A stretch of 11,892 nucleotides of DNA from Streptosporangiaceae bacterium (lineage in GTDB: Bacteria; Actinomycetota; Actinomycetes; Streptosporangiales; Streptosporangiaceae), in NCBI GenBank assembly GCA_030040415.1, contig JASHTT010000193.1, forward strand, positions 1 to 11,892. The letters are read 5' to 3'. Both the position numbers and the translations under genes were made by a program. Below, piece after piece: positions 11,870 to 11,892 of this stretch. The notes under the pieces are model-generated. The model worked only from the letters and a program-made list of their open reading frames with translations. It had not been told where the DNA came from and made no database searches. Numbering within the stretch: the first letter of the stretch is position 1; each line of letters starts with the position of its first letter.

Positions 11870-11892
11870 GACGAAAAGGTAACTCTACGTAC

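Overview
The window is very GC-rich, has strong G/C preference at third codon positions, packs genes tightly on both strands, and uses GTG starts. Its gene families (FadD-type acyl-CoA ligase, cysteine-less DksA-like protein, SHOCT-domain protein, SGNH lipoprotein, CopG-type RHH protein) fit a high-GC actinobacterium. Genus cannot be assigned from sequence alone. I see no rRNA, tRNA, CRISPR array, insertion sequence or phage gene.

Layout. (1) 1-755 (+): C-terminal part of an AMP-forming acyl-CoA ligase cut by the window edge. (2) 779-1238: a low-complexity segment with a 9-bp period that is open on both strands; the minus reading (Ser at every third residue) fits the gene spacing better than the plus reading (acidic residue at every third position). 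(3) 1116-1946 (-): glycerophosphodiester phosphodiesterase. (4) 2078-2419 (+): DksA/TraR-like protein without zinc cysteines, preceded by a promoter candidate and a GC hairpin. (5) 2453-2884 (-): OsmC/Ohr-type peroxiredoxin. (6) 2991-4202 and 4237-4881 (+): an old-yellow-enzyme oxidoreductase with a C-terminal cysteine cluster, followed by a SHOCT-domain protein, probably one operon. (7) 4908-6923 (-): secreted protein with 14 beta-propeller-like repeats. (8) 7001-8724 (-): a three-gene overlapping operon consisting of a 55-residue ribbon-helix-helix protein (too short for many gene callers), a tandem VOC protein and a class I methyltransferase, ended by a strong hairpin. (9) 8772-10071 (-): P-loop kinase and upstream dapB (lysine/diaminopimelate synthesis). 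(10) 10196-10972 (+): dienelactone-hydrolase-family protein. (11) 10982-11869 (-): SGNH/GDSL esterase lipoprotein.

Most of this is housekeeping or accessory metabolism and envelope functions. The best candidate for a little-described unit is the RHH-VOC-methyltransferase operon: its stops and starts touch, its promoter region carries near-identical 8-bp repeats suited to an RHH operator, and its promoter position suggests a leaderless transcript. The second is the double-propeller secreted protein (14 = 2 x 7 repeats). The third is the bidirectionally open 9-bp-periodic ORF.
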